DNA from: Duganella sp. CF458
Lineage (GTDB): Bacteria > Pseudomonadota > Gammaproteobacteria > Burkholderiales > Burkholderiaceae_D
Reading direction: 5' to 3'
DNA: 64,000 nucleotides
Assembly: GCF_900113115.1 (NCBI RefSeq)
Contig: NZ_FOOF01000007.1
Span: 186,001 to 250,000, forward strand
Shown here: one piece after another, positions 28,164-37,017 of the stretch
Layout of the letters: each line of letters starts with the position of its first letter
How positions within the stretch are numbered: the stretch's first letter is position 1
Program-made: the position numbers and the translations under genes
The notes under the pieces: model-generated
Databases searched by the model: none
What the model saw: only the letters and a program-made list of their open reading frames with translations
Told to the model about the DNA's origin: nothing

Positions 28164-29060
28164 ATGGATCGGCGCGCCTGGATTTTGCAGAGTTTATTGC
28201 CAGCGGCAATGTGCTGCCTGCTCGCGCCTGTCCGTGCGCACGACGGCCCCGCGACAGCGGTGGTCTACCCCCGCTATTTCTCGATACTCGACACCAGCAA
28301 GGGATTCGACTGGATCGTGTTGCGTGCCGCGCTGGAAAAGACAGCCGCCAAATACGGCCCTTTTACACTGGCCCAATCGCAAGCACCGTTCTCCGTCCCG
28401 CGCATGCTGCAGGAATTGAGCCGTCCCGGCGGCACGGTCAATGTCATCGCCCGCGCCACCCACCGCGACCTGGAAACGCAATTCCAGCCGATCCGCATTC
28501 CGATCGACCGCGGCCTGATGGGCCTGCGTTTGCTGCTGGTACGAAAATCCGACCTGCCGCGCTTTGCCCGCGTGCGTACGCTGGCGGACTTGCGGCACCT
28601 GAGCGCCGGCCAGGGCAAGGGTTGGGTGGACGCTTCGGTACTGTCGGCCGCCGGCATCAGCGTGGTGGAGTCGCCACGGCCAGGCAGCCTGTTCGGCATG
28701 CTGGAAGCGGGCCGCTTCGACTTCTTTCCGCGCGCGCTGGATGAAGCACCGCGGGAATATGATGTGATCAGCAAGTCGCACACGGAGATCGTGATCGAAC
28801 CAACGCTGATGTTGCGCTATCCCCTGCCGCGCTACTTCTTCGTACGGCGCGATGCGGAAGGCGCCAAGCTCGCGGAGCGGATCAAGACGGGCCTGGAGAT
28901 GATGTTGAAGGACGGCTCGCTCGTCGCGCTGTTCCACCAGCATAAAGACCCGCTCATCGAACGGGCCCAGATCGGTAAGCGGCGCATCATCGAACTGCAA
29001 AACCCAGCGCTGCCGCCGGAGACTCCGCTCCAGCGCAGCGAGTTGTGGTACCGGCCTTGA
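28164..29060 (+). CDS. Lone periplasmic solute-binding-like protein
   Basis: 298 aa from ATG 28164 with AAGGAGG 6 bases upstream; the frame is open 18 codons further upstream. Residues 1-25 are a signal peptide (MDRRAWILQSLLPAAMCCLL). The mature part resembles amino-acid-type (SBP_bac_3) binding proteins in outline: an early VVYPRYFSILDTSKG, a middle 'IDRGLMGLRLLLVRKSDLP' and a later 'FFPRALDEAPREYDVI', then 'FFVRRDAEGAKLAERIKTGL'. There are no permease or ATPase genes beside it, so it may be a stand-alone sensor-type protein. The ligand is unknown. Confidence 0.7.
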   Translation: MDRRAWILQSLLPAAMCCLLAPVRAHDGPATAVVYPRYFSILDTSKGFDWIVLRAALEKTAAKYGPFTLAQSQAPFSVPRMLQELSRPGGTVNVIARATHRDLETQFQPIRIPIDRGLMGLRLLLVRKSDLPRFARVRTLADLRHLSAGQGKGWVDASVLSAAGISVVESPRPGSLFGMLEAGRFDFFPRALDEAPREYDVISKSHTEIVIEPTLMLRYPLPRYFFVRRDAEGAKLAERIKTGLEMMLKDGSLVALFHQHKDPLIERAQIGKRRIIELQNPALPPETPLQRSELWYRP

Positions 29061-29102
29061 GGCCAGCGTATTTAAGGCCAGCGCATTCAAGGCCAAATGC
29101 GT
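29058..29102. repeat. Three imperfect 15-bp tandem repeats
   Basis: TGAGGCCAGCGTATT, TAAGGCCAGCGCATT and CAAGGCCAAATGCGT follow each other without gaps. The first includes the stop codon of the solute-binding-like gene and the last codes for the C-terminus of the nuclease on the other strand. Probably a local slippage duplication. Confidence 0.6.
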
Positions 29103-30112
29103 TGCAGCAGGCCCGCCAGGTTATAGCCGCCCTTGATCAACTGTTCGCGCGCCAGTGCGGAGGAAGGCACCGGGTAGCTTTCCGGGACGGTCATTGCCCA
29201 CACAGTGTAGGTTTCTCCGCTACGGCTGGTCTGCTTGCTCGCCACGCCAACTTTCACGTCGGCGTACGCCTGCTTGGCAGCCACCAGCGAATCGTTGGCC
29301 CACTGTGCGGGCCAGGTGATGGCATCGCCCTTCGGCAGCGTGACAACCGGCTTGCCGTCAATCGCCCACTGGCTGAACTTGTCCACCGTGCGCATGCTGC
29401 TGCGGCGCATGGCGTAATCGACCACCGTAGTGTCCCAGTAAGAGTGGAAAGGCTTGGTCGGATACTTGGATGGCGCTTCTTCGCCCGCAGGGATGCCGCT
29501 CTTCGCGCTGGCAGCGGCCAACGCCGCTTCATCCATCTGCAAGTTATTTCCGCCGCGCGAATCGAAGATGTTCAGGGAGTCGATTTCCTTGTCAGTCTTC
29601 GGCACCACGAACTTGCCTTCCTTGTCGACGAAGGCCGCGCCAACGTGCAGCGGCTGGTGGATGTCGCCGGCCAGGTGGGTCAGGATCAGCAGCGCCTGGC
29701 GCTTGGTGAATTTGCCGTCGCCCTTGCCCTGCAAGGTCGCGATGCATTGCTGCAGCGTCTGCACCACGTCGTGGTCGGAGGTGCCGGCGCCGTGCAGGTG
29801 ATACTCGGTCAGCTGGAACGGCACATCGGTGTAGTGGTATTCGCTGTGCTTCGGATGCGCGGCCACGTAGTCGTTCATCTCCTGCGTCTGCGGGCCGCAG
29901 AAGGTACCTTTCACGCAATCGGCCCAGTTGGCGATCTTTTCCAGGTCTTCGCCCGGCTGCAACAAGGCCTTCACCTGCTTCTCGGCGTTGGAGCCTTTGA
30001 TCAGGTTATCGGCAATCGCGCCCACGACGCGGTGGCCGGCATTGCCCCAGGCCATGGCGTTGGTGGACAGGAGGGCGCCGGACAGCGCGGCGATCAGTGC
30101 GAGTTTCTTCAT
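29087..30112 (-). CDS. Exported S1/P1-type nuclease
   Basis: 341 aa. Residues 1-21 are a signal peptide (MKKLALIAALSGALLSTNAM), so the mature protein starts with Trp22 (WGNAGHRVVGAIA), the N-terminal zinc ligand of this family, with His27 beside it. Other zinc ligands are in ANWADCVKG, EYHYTDVPF and LTHLAGDIHQPLHVG. S1/P1 enzymes cut single-stranded DNA and RNA to 5'-nucleotides and can act as 3'-nucleotidases. It overlaps the phospholipase D-like gene by 4 bases, and upstream of that lies a 5'-nucleotidase; together they would turn external nucleic acid into nucleosides. Confidence 0.95.
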   Translation of the reverse strand: MKKLALIAALSGALLSTNAMAWGNAGHRVVGAIADNLIKGSNAEKQVKALLQPGEDLEKIANWADCVKGTFCGPQTQEMNDYVAAHPKHSEYHYTDVPFQLTEYHLHGAGTSDHDVVQTLQQCIATLQGKGDGKFTKRQALLILTHLAGDIHQPLHVGAAFVDKEGKFVVPKTDKEIDSLNIFDSRGGNNLQMDEAALAAASAKSGIPAGEEAPSKYPTKPFHSYWDTTVVDYAMRRSSMRTVDKFSQWAIDGKPVVTLPKGDAITWPAQWANDSLVAAKQAYADVKVGVASKQTSRSGETYTVWAMTVPESYPVPSSALAREQLIKGGYNLAGLLQRIWP

Positions 30113-31365
30113 TCTTCTTTACCTTTGTTCGGTTTCGGGTAATCCTTGTTGACGTCCAGCGGCTGCGCATACTGCGAGCCCCATGCCTGCTCCTGCAGCG
30201 CGTACAGGCGCTTGGCCATGGCCTCGTTGCGCATCACCACTTCCATATTGCGCGACAAGTCGAAATAGCCGCCAGCCCAGTTGCTGGTACCAACCCACGC
30301 CAGCTTGCCGTCGATGACCAGGGTCTTGCTATGCCAAACGCGGGCGAACGGAATGAAGCCGGTGGACGTTTTCGGAATCGTCACGATGCGCACTTCCACG
30401 TTCGGCAACATAGCCAGCGATTTCAGGTGCTGGATGGCCGGCTTTTCGAGGTTCCAGTTCGACACCAGCAGCCTGACCTTGACCCCGCGTGTGGCCGCTG
30501 CGCGCAACGCGTTGTCGACCACTGCGTAGAACGGGCGCGTGCCGTTCGGGCCATAGCTCAGGGGCGCGTAGTCCAGCATCGAGACGCGGATCTCTTGTTT
30601 TGCATCAGCCAACAGCGCCGGCAACACAAGCTCTGAATCGGCCACGCCTGCGGGGTTGTAGCCGCCCGGACTCGCGATCAGGAAGTTGGCATCGGACGGC
30701 AGCGTCGACGCCAGCGCGGAGGCGGCCGGTGTGCCTGCCAGGATGGCGGCCTTGGCCTGCAACGGTGCAACCGTCTTGCCCGCGGCCAGTGCCGCCTGCG
30801 CGGTCCAGTCCTGCTCGAAGATTGCCTGCACTTGGCCAACGACCTTGGCGTCGGTAATGCGCAAGCCGGTTTCGTGGATGTGCGTGAATGCACGCCAGTC
30901 GAAATTCTGGCTGCCGATGAAGGCCACCTTATGGTCCACGGTCAGGTATTTGGCGTGGATGATGCCGTTGCCGGTGAGTTGGCTCACATCCAGCACGCGC
31001 ATCTCCAGGTTCGGGATGGCGCGCAGCCGATCCACAGTAGCCTTGTCGGACAGGCCGCCCACGCCCTTCTTGTCGATCAGGAAGCGGATCTTCACGCCGC
31101 GCTTGCCGGCCGCCTCCAGGCGCTCGATCACCTTCTCGAACGGCGCGCCGGGCACGCTGGCAACGTAGAACTGGCCGATGCAGATTTCGGATTCCGCATT
31201 GTCGAACAACTCGGTCCAGACCTCGATCGAGCCGCGCAGGTCGTCGCTTTTCAGCGTGGTCTCCACGGGCGCGGTCTGCACCAGTTCAAAGCCCGGAATC
31301 TGGAAAGCCGCGTGGGCGCTGGTGAAACATGCAGCCAATGCGGCTGCGAGAAGATAGCGGCGCAT
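30109..31365 (-). CDS. Exported phospholipase D-like protein (possible nuclease)
   Basis: 418 aa with a signal peptide (MRRYLLAAALAACFTSAHA). There are two HKD half-sites: HAKYLTVD (His137, Lys139, Asp144) and HSKTLVID (His345, Lys347, Asp352), each followed by a G-S/T-x-N-W/F stretch. Two HKD motifs in one chain are typical of phospholipase D and cardiolipin-synthase-like enzymes, while the fold is also used by nucleases such as PLD3/PLD4-type exonucleases and Nuc. Its neighbours (S1/P1 nuclease, 5'-nucleotidase) favour action on nucleic acid, but lipid cleavage cannot be excluded. Confidence 0.88.
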   Translation of the reverse strand: MRRYLLAAALAACFTSAHAAFQIPGFELVQTAPVETTLKSDDLRGSIEVWTELFDNAESEICIGQFYVASVPGAPFEKVIERLEAAGKRGVKIRFLIDKKGVGGLSDKATVDRLRAIPNLEMRVLDVSQLTGNGIIHAKYLTVDHKVAFIGSQNFDWRAFTHIHETGLRITDAKVVGQVQAIFEQDWTAQAALAAGKTVAPLQAKAAILAGTPAASALASTLPSDANFLIASPGGYNPAGVADSELVLPALLADAKQEIRVSMLDYAPLSYGPNGTRPFYAVVDNALRAAATRGVKVRLLVSNWNLEKPAIQHLKSLAMLPNVEVRIVTIPKTSTGFIPFARVWHSKTLVIDGKLAWVGTSNWAGGYFDLSRNMEVVMRNEAMAKRLYALQEQAWGSQYAQPLDVNKDYPKPNKGKEE

Positions 31366-31378
31366 AGCCTTCCTTTCT

Positions 31379-33034
31379 TTACTTGATGCGGATAATGCGC
31401 GGAACGGCGCCGTAGGTGCCGGCCGGCTTATTGTCCTGCTCCAGGCGCTGCAGGTAGCTGCGCAGCGAATCGACGTCGCGCACGCCGGTCGGCGCCTGGT
31501 TGCTGCCCTGGCGGAACGTCACGAAGCCGTCATTGCCTTCGGCCAGGAAGTTGTACACCGCCACGCGGTAGCTGGTCCCCTCCTCAAGCAGGGCGCCATT
31601 CAGCTTGACGCTGTCGCGCATGATGCGCTGGCCCTTCGGCTTGCGCGAGTCCCAGGAATAGCTGAAGCCTTCGGACACTTGCAGCAGGCCGCGCTTGTCG
31701 GCTTCACTGCCGCTCCACTGCCCTTCCAACAAGGCCAGGACCTGGGCGCCGGTCAGGTTCATCACCACGATCTCGTTCCCAAATGGCAGCACGGCCTGGG
31801 TCTGCCCTGCATTCACCACATTGCCGGCGCCGGCATCCAGCGCGGTGCGGATTCCGCCAGTGTTGGTGAACGCAATTTGCGCTCCCCATTTGCGGGCGGA
31901 AGCCAGGATCGCGTCTGCCACGACCTGGCCTAGCGGGGATTCATCGGCATTCGACATCAGGGTCTTGCTGATCGAAGTCACAGCGATCTTCGCCACCGGT
32001 TTGTTCAGCTCTTCGCTGCTGCGTGCGCGCACCGTGGCCAGCAACGCATCCACTTCCGGCATGCCGGCATACTTGCCCTGTTCCACCACGACATTGCGCG
32101 CGCTGGCGTCGACCACGGCGCCGGTCTGGCGGTCCACCACCAGCGAAATACGCGACAGCATATGGCCGAACTTGTCGGCCTGCGTCACCAGCTTGCCATC
32201 CACGCGGCACAGGTAGCCGGTATGCGAATGGCCGCTGACCACCAGGCGCACGGCAGGGTCGAGACGCTTGACCACGTCGGCGATGTCGCCATCGAGGTCG
32301 CTGCAGTACTGCTGGTCGTAGCGCGCCTTGGAGTAGCCGCCCTGATGGATCAGCACCACGAACACAGTCGCGCCCTGCGCGCGCAGTTCCGGCAGCAGGC
32401 GGTTGACGGCTTGCGCTTCGTCGATGAACTGCAAGCCGCTGATGCCGCTCGCTGCCACCAGTTCCGGCGTGTCCTTCAGCACGGTGCCGATGAAGGCGAC
32501 CTTCACTCCCTTGACTTCATCGATGCGGTAAGCCGGCAACAAAGTCTGGTTGGTGCGCGTATCGATCACATTGGCGGCCAGGTAGCTGAACTTGGCGCCA
32601 TCCCAGGACGGGTTGAATTTGCAGGCCTTATCAGGGCGTGGCGAATTGGCGCAACCACCCTTGGCCTGGCGCAGCAGCTCCACGCGGCCGGCGTCGAATT
32701 CATGGTTGCCAACCGAGGTGGCGCGCATACCGAGCATGTTCAGCGCCTGGATGGTCGGCTCGTCGGCGAACATGGCCGACATGGCCGGACTGGCGCCGAT
32801 CATGTCGCCGGCTCCCACCACGACCAGTTCCGGATCGTCCTTGCGCCAAGCTTGCAGTGTCGCGGCCAAGGCATCGATGCCCCCGGCTTTGCCATCCTCA
32901 AAACGCGATGCTTCGAGGTGACCATGCAGGTCGTTCAGGCCGACCAGGGTCAGCTCAACCTGACTGTCGGGACGCTGCGTTGCGCAGCCAGCCAGCAGGG
33001 CCGCCAGGGCCAGGGGACGCAGGAAAGACTTCAT
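31379..33034 (-). CDS. 5'-nucleotidase-family lipoprotein
   Basis: 551 aa. The N-terminus MKSFLRPLALAALLAGCATQ has a lipobox (LLAGC, lipidated Cys17). The metallophosphatase domain follows: GLNDLHGHLEAS, GAGDMIGASPAMSAMF, GNHEFDAGR and 'VVSGHSHTGYLCRV'. The C-terminal 5'-nucleotidase domain (about residues 335-520) contains 'FTNTGGIRTALDAG', 'VLPFGNEIVVMNLTG' and the adenine-stacking 'YNFLAEGNDGFVTF'. It releases nucleosides from nucleotides (UshA-like) outside the cytoplasm. The PLD-like gene begins 13 bases downstream, so the two, with the nuclease, form one operon. Confidence 0.94.
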   Translation of the reverse strand: MKSFLRPLALAALLAGCATQRPDSQVELTLVGLNDLHGHLEASRFEDGKAGGIDALAATLQAWRKDDPELVVVGAGDMIGASPAMSAMFADEPTIQALNMLGMRATSVGNHEFDAGRVELLRQAKGGCANSPRPDKACKFNPSWDGAKFSYLAANVIDTRTNQTLLPAYRIDEVKGVKVAFIGTVLKDTPELVAASGISGLQFIDEAQAVNRLLPELRAQGATVFVVLIHQGGYSKARYDQQYCSDLDGDIADVVKRLDPAVRLVVSGHSHTGYLCRVDGKLVTQADKFGHMLSRISLVVDRQTGAVVDASARNVVVEQGKYAGMPEVDALLATVRARSSEELNKPVAKIAVTSISKTLMSNADESPLGQVVADAILASARKWGAQIAFTNTGGIRTALDAGAGNVVNAGQTQAVLPFGNEIVVMNLTGAQVLALLEGQWSGSEADKRGLLQVSEGFSYSWDSRKPKGQRIMRDSVKLNGALLEEGTSYRVAVYNFLAEGNDGFVTFRQGSNQAPTGVRDVDSLRSYLQRLEQDNKPAGTYGAVPRIIRIK

Positions 33035-33111
33035 GGGAATCGCTCTGGATAAAAGGAGATTGTACAGGTGCCGTCAGCCACGGCATATGCTGGGAAACGA
33101 TATGTTACTTA

Positions 33112-33141
33112 CAAAAAAAACGGGCCTTGCGGCCCGTTTTT
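33112..33141. terminator. Bidirectional intrinsic terminator
   Basis: An A run, the stem CGGGCC/GGCCCG (33121-33126 with 33131-33136), a TTGC loop and a T run. It ends the minus-strand TonB receptor transcript 18 bases after its stop, upstream of the 5'-nucleotidase gene. Confidence 0.88.
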
Positions 33142-33158
33142 GCTTCATGTACTCAAGC

Positions 33159-36100
33159 TTAGAACTCGTAGCGCAGGGTAGCCTGGATGGCCCACTGCGA
33201 CTCGCCCTTGACCTGGCGAACTTCGTAGTCTTCCACCGAGTCACGCACGCGGTACACGTACTTGCCGGTCGCAGTATCAACACCAGCGAAGTCCACGAAG
33301 GAACGAGCGTGGCCGCCGGCGGAGTTGAAGCCCACTTCGTTGATATGACCCCACTTCTTGTTCAGCAGGTTGCCGACGTTGAAGATGTCGAAAGTGAAGG
33401 AAGCCTTGTGGCCGCTGAACAGGCCAGGGATTTCCTGCTTCACGCGCACGTCGAAGGAGTGGGTCCATGGAGCGAACGAATCGTTACGCTTCACGACGTG
33501 GCCCTTGGCGTTACGCAGGGAACGGTACTGGTCGACAGTCGCCCAGAAGCGGTCTTCGTTGGCGTGGTTGCTTGCAGTGTCGCCCGCGAAGATGACTTCG
33601 CCCGAACGTGGTGCCGATGGAATGTACATCAGGTCGTTCGAGTTGGTGCCGTCGCCGTTCATGTCGTTGTTGAAGGTCCAGCTGTATGGCTTGCCGGACT
33701 TACCTTCGTAGAACAGGCCGAAGGTGGTGTTGTAGTTACCGAAGAAAGCCTTACGGAAGTTGACCATCGCGTTGAAGCGGTCCTTCACCAGGTACGAGGA
33801 GTTGGACTCAACTTCTTCGTTCGGGTTGAAGGCTGGACGGGAACCGTAGTTCGAACCCGAGGTGGAAGAAGTCAGCGGCGACACTTCCTTCGCATCGGTG
33901 TAGGTGTAGGCCATGGACCAGCCGTAGCCAGCCAGCAGCGGACGGCTCAGGGACAGCGTCGCCAGGGTGCTCTCGCCGCCCTTGGTGTTGTTCGCCACCA
34001 GTACGTTGCCGTAGCTGGCGTTGCTGTTTGCCTTGCTACGCGCGCCTGCGCACTGGGCGCTGCCTGGTGCGGTGCCGTTGGTGGTGGTCAGGCTGCCGGT
34101 CGCGGTCCAGCAACCAGGTTGCAGGGCTTTGTCGGTGTAGTACAGCGCACGGCCGTCGGAACCGATCCGCTGTGGCGCACCCAGGTTCAGGTTCTGGTAG
34201 TAGATCGAGTCTTTGGTCTTCAGCTTCAGCAGCTCTGCGCCGAACACGACGTTATTCCATGGCAGTTCGGTGTCGAAGGCAATGTTAGCTTTCCATACGG
34301 AAGGCTGACGCAGGCCCTTCGCCAAGACATCGACGTTGGCCACTGGTGGCGAACCACCGGACAAGCTTGGCTGCTTGGTCACGTCCGGGGTAAAGATGCC
34401 GGTCGGGCAAGGAGTCGACGTGCTGCCGCACTGGATGGTCATGGTTGCCACACCGTTGTTCTGGTATGGATTGCCCAGCCACACGGACATAGCAGCGCCC
34501 TGGAACAGGCCTGCGCCGCCGCGGATTTGCGTCGGACGTTCAGCGTCCAGCTTGTAGTTGAAGCCCACGCGTGGCTGGAACAGTTTCTGGCCGTCAATGG
34601 TGTTGGTGTTATCCAGACCAAAGCCACCGGTCTGGCGGCCCTGGGTGGCGGCAGTGCCGGCAACTGGTGCGGCAGCCACAGCGGAATTCAAGGTCGGCGT
34701 TTCCGGCAGGTCGGCGTAGTCCACGCGCACGCCAGCCATCAGGCTCAGGCGGTCGTTCACCGTCCAGGTGTCCTGCAGGAACAGGCCATAGGACTTCAGG
34801 GTGAACTTGGCAATCGCGTCGTTGAAGGTACGGCCAGCCTGTGGCACCTGCACCGAGTAGCTCGAAGGACGACCGTTGGAGTAGTTCTCCAGCACGGCAT
34901 TGATGACCTGCTGGTTGTTTGCGGTACCGCAGTTCAGCGGGGCGTTGTTGTTGAACGCGTAGTTGACGTTGTTCAAGCAAGCGAAGGTGTAGGAACCATA
35001 TACGCCCTGCAGGAAGGCATTGGTCACCTCGTTCTTGTTCAGGTCGCCGCCGAACTTCAGCTGGTGGTCGCCCAGGGCCAGGTTACCGCCCAGGTAAGCG
35101 TCCAGGGTCTTGGTGCCCAGCACGTTACGCTGACGCGAGAACTCGGTACCGATGTTCAGGAAACGGTTGCCGGTCGGCACGGTCGATGGAGTGCCGGCAG
35201 GGTTAGGACCGGAGAACTGCAGGCCGATCGATGGCAGGGTGGAGTTCACCTCCGGCACGGAATCGTAGTCGCGGGTGGACAGCTTGAACTCGGTCGAGAA
35301 ACTCGGGGTCCAGTCGGAGTACAGCTGGGCTACCTTGGTCTCGATCTCCTTCTTCTGCGCGTACCAGTAGGAGTTCAGCGACAGGCCGGTGTTGCTCAGG
35401 CCCGGGAATTGCGGTTCGGACTGCGCGGTCTTGGACCAGCGCACCATGAAGCGGTGGTCGTCAGTGATGTTCCAGTCCAGTTTCAGCAGCTTATCGGTGA
35501 CGTCCATCGCCAGGCCGCTAGGAACCTGGGAGGTGCCGGCGTCGAAACCGTACTTATTCTTGGAAATATCCTGTGCCTGAGCAATCGCGGCAGGAGTGAT
35601 GCCGACGTTGGTCATGCTCGAACCCAGCGGGCCGAACTGTGGTGCGGCGCGCGACGATTCCAGCTTCTCGTAGTTCGCGAACAAGAACAGTTTGTCCTTG
35701 ATCAGCGGCAAGCCTACGGTTGCGCCCTTGGTGGTTTCCTTGAACGGGGCAGGAGCGGCATAGCTGTCGGTCGACAGGTTGTAACGGTCGCCTGCCAGGG
35801 TATCGTTACGGAAGACGTAGTAAACCGAACCTTTGACCTTGTTGGTGCCGGACTTGGTCACAGCGTTGATGTTGCCGCCGGTGTAGCCCTTCTGGGTCAC
35901 GTCGTAGTTGGCAACGTTCACCTGCACCGACTGGATCGCTTCGATCGAGATTGGCTGTTTGGCGGTTGGGGAGCCGTTGGCTTCCAGGCCGAAGGTATCG
36001 TTCACGGCGACGCCGTCGATGGTCATCGAATTGAAGCGCGAGTTCTGGCCGGCGATGGACAGTTCGCCGCGTTCCTTGTCGGTCTGGGAAACGCGTGGGT

Positions 36101-36593
36101 CGCTACGGGCGTAGTCTTGCAGGTTGCGGTTGATCGAACCCTGGATTGCCAGTTCGGAAGCGCTGATCGAGGTCTGGGTACCCATATTGGTGCGCGAGAA
36201 CTTCTCGGCACGTGCGGCGCTGGCGCCAGCGATGGTCACAGTCTGGATCGCCTGGCCGATGGTGGCGTCCACAGCGGCGGTTTCCGCCACTTCCACGAAG
36301 ACGTTCTCACGCTTTTCCGAAACGCCGTTCTTGGTAATGGTGATCGTGTACGGACCGCCGGCGCGCAGGCCGCGGGCGATGTAACGGCCTTCACTGTCAG
36401 TCACGACATTGCTGGCCGAGCCCGACTCGACGTGCGTTACGGTAACGGTTGCGCCAGCAGCTGGCTTGCCGTCCGAGCCCGAAATACGACCGCCGATGGC
36501 GGAGGTCGTGTTCTGCGCGAATGCCGGAGCGGCAAACACGAGGGACAGGCTAAACGCGATTTGCGTCAGCCGGAGCCGTTTCTGATTCATCAT
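33159..36593 (-). CDS. Oar-like TonB-dependent receptor with carboxypeptidase-regulatory domain
   Basis: 1144 aa from ATG 36593 (an ATG at 36590 is equally possible). A signal peptide (MMNQKRLRLTQIAFSLSLVF, AAPAFA) is followed by a CarboxypepD_reg-like domain (GGRISGSDGKPAAGATVTVT, 'SEGRYIARGLRAGGPYTI'). Then come a plug (FNSMTIDGVAVNDTFG, 'GNINAVTKSGTNKVKGSVYY') and a large barrel ending WAIQATLRYEF with terminal Phe. It resembles Oar of Myxococcus and SusC-like large receptors, which bring in or export peptides or polymers. Flanked by nucleotidase and adenosine deaminase genes, it could import nucleic-acid fragments; that is a guess from position only. The AT-rich upstream gap contains its promoter. 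Confidence 0.92.
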   Translation of the reverse strand: MMNQKRLRLTQIAFSLSLVFAAPAFAQNTTSAIGGRISGSDGKPAAGATVTVTHVESGSASNVVTDSEGRYIARGLRAGGPYTITITKNGVSEKRENVFVEVAETAAVDATIGQAIQTVTIAGASAARAEKFSRTNMGTQTSISASELAIQGSINRNLQDYARSDPRVSQTDKERGELSIAGQNSRFNSMTIDGVAVNDTFGLEANGSPTAKQPISIEAIQSVQVNVANYDVTQKGYTGGNINAVTKSGTNKVKGSVYYVFRNDTLAGDRYNLSTDSYAAPAPFKETTKGATVGLPLIKDKLFLFANYEKLESSRAAPQFGPLGSSMTNVGITPAAIAQAQDISKNKYGFDAGTSQVPSGLAMDVTDKLLKLDWNITDDHRFMVRWSKTAQSEPQFPGLSNTGLSLNSYWYAQKKEIETKVAQLYSDWTPSFSTEFKLSTRDYDSVPEVNSTLPSIGLQFSGPNPAGTPSTVPTGNRFLNIGTEFSRQRNVLGTKTLDAYLGGNLALGDHQLKFGGDLNKNEVTNAFLQGVYGSYTFACLNNVNYAFNNNAPLNCGTANNQQVINAVLENYSNGRPSSYSVQVPQAGRTFNDAIAKFTLKSYGLFLQDTWTVNDRLSLMAGVRVDYADLPETPTLNSAVAAAPVAGTAATQGRQTGGFGLDNTNTIDGQKLFQPRVGFNYKLDAERPTQIRGGAGLFQGAAMSVWLGNPYQNNGVATMTIQCGSTSTPCPTGIFTPDVTKQPSLSGGSPPVANVDVLAKGLRQPSVWKANIAFDTELPWNNVVFGAELLKLKTKDSIYYQNLNLGAPQRIGSDGRALYYTDKALQPGCWTATGSLTTTNGTAPGSAQCAGARSKANSNASYGNVLVANNTKGGESTLATLSLSRPLLAGYGWSMAYTYTDAKEVSPLTSSTSGSNYGSRPAFNPNEEVESNSSYLVKDRFNAMVNFRKAFFGNYNTTFGLFYEGKSGKPYSWTFNNDMNGDGTNSNDLMYIPSAPRSGEVIFAGDTASNHANEDRFWATVDQYRSLRNAKGHVVKRNDSFAPWTHSFDVRVKQEIPGLFSGHKASFTFDIFNVGNLLNKKWGHINEVGFNSAGGHARSFVDFAGVDTATGKYVYRVRDSVEDYEVRQVKGESQWAIQATLRYEF

Positions 36594-37017
36594 TGATATA
36601 TACCCCAAAAGAGAACAAATTATTGGTAAATGTCGGCATCTTGCTGCTTGCCGCATTTGCGCTTTTTACTAATGTTGCAAAAATTGTTGCCGCCCAGCGA
36701 GTTTACGCACCCACTATGACGTGGGTGCGACAGCGTTATGACCATTGTGTGACGCAGGGAATTCCCAGTTGCATAGACGTATCTTTCCGTCAACTATGCC
36801 TGAAAGGCGCAGCCGAAGACAAATTCATTTTCCCTTGCGTATTTATACGTAGGGAAAATAAATTGCTCTTCGTTATACGTTTTTCTGCAATTACCGGGGG
36901 CGCTAAGGCGGGATTATAAAGAATCCCGCGCTGTTGGAGGCTTTTGAAACGTTGGAGATTTGTAAAACGATGCGCGCACTTGTGGTGAAAGGACCACAAG
37001 TGCGGCCAAAGAGAAGC
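36594..37017. promoter_or_regulatory. 424-base gene-free, AT-rich region upstream of the Oar-like receptor
   Basis: No credible gene was found here; the single plus-strand frame of 108 codons shows no domain or ribosome site. AT content is well above that of neighbouring genes. A 9-bp inverted repeat CGCACCCAC/GTGGGTGCG with a 6-base spacer lies at 36706-36729 and is a candidate operator. The adenosine deaminase terminator is at the right end. The receptor promoter should be here, but no clear hexamer pair was fixed. Confidence 0.45.
36975..37004 (-). terminator. Hairpin downstream of the adenosine deaminase gene
   Basis: A perfect 12-bp stem CGCACTTGTGGT/ACCACAAGTGCG with a 6-base loop, 14 bases beyond the stop codon. 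On the minus strand a weak T-rich stretch (ATCGTTTTAC) follows, so termination is likely but perhaps not complete. Confidence 0.75.

Noticed and set aside
29061..29086. GGCCAGCG tandem repeats as a regulatory array
   Set aside because: Only three imperfect units in a convergent gene end; slippage is the simpler reading.
33033..36596. Plus-strand open frame of 1187 codons opposite the Oar-like receptor
   Set aside because: The receptor on the minus strand has signal peptide, plug and barrel signatures; the opposite frame has none and no ribosome site.
36593..36919. Plus-strand frame of 108 codons in the AT-rich gap upstream of the Oar-like receptor
   Set aside because: It begins in the receptor start codon region, lacks a ribosome site, and its composition fits regulatory DNA.
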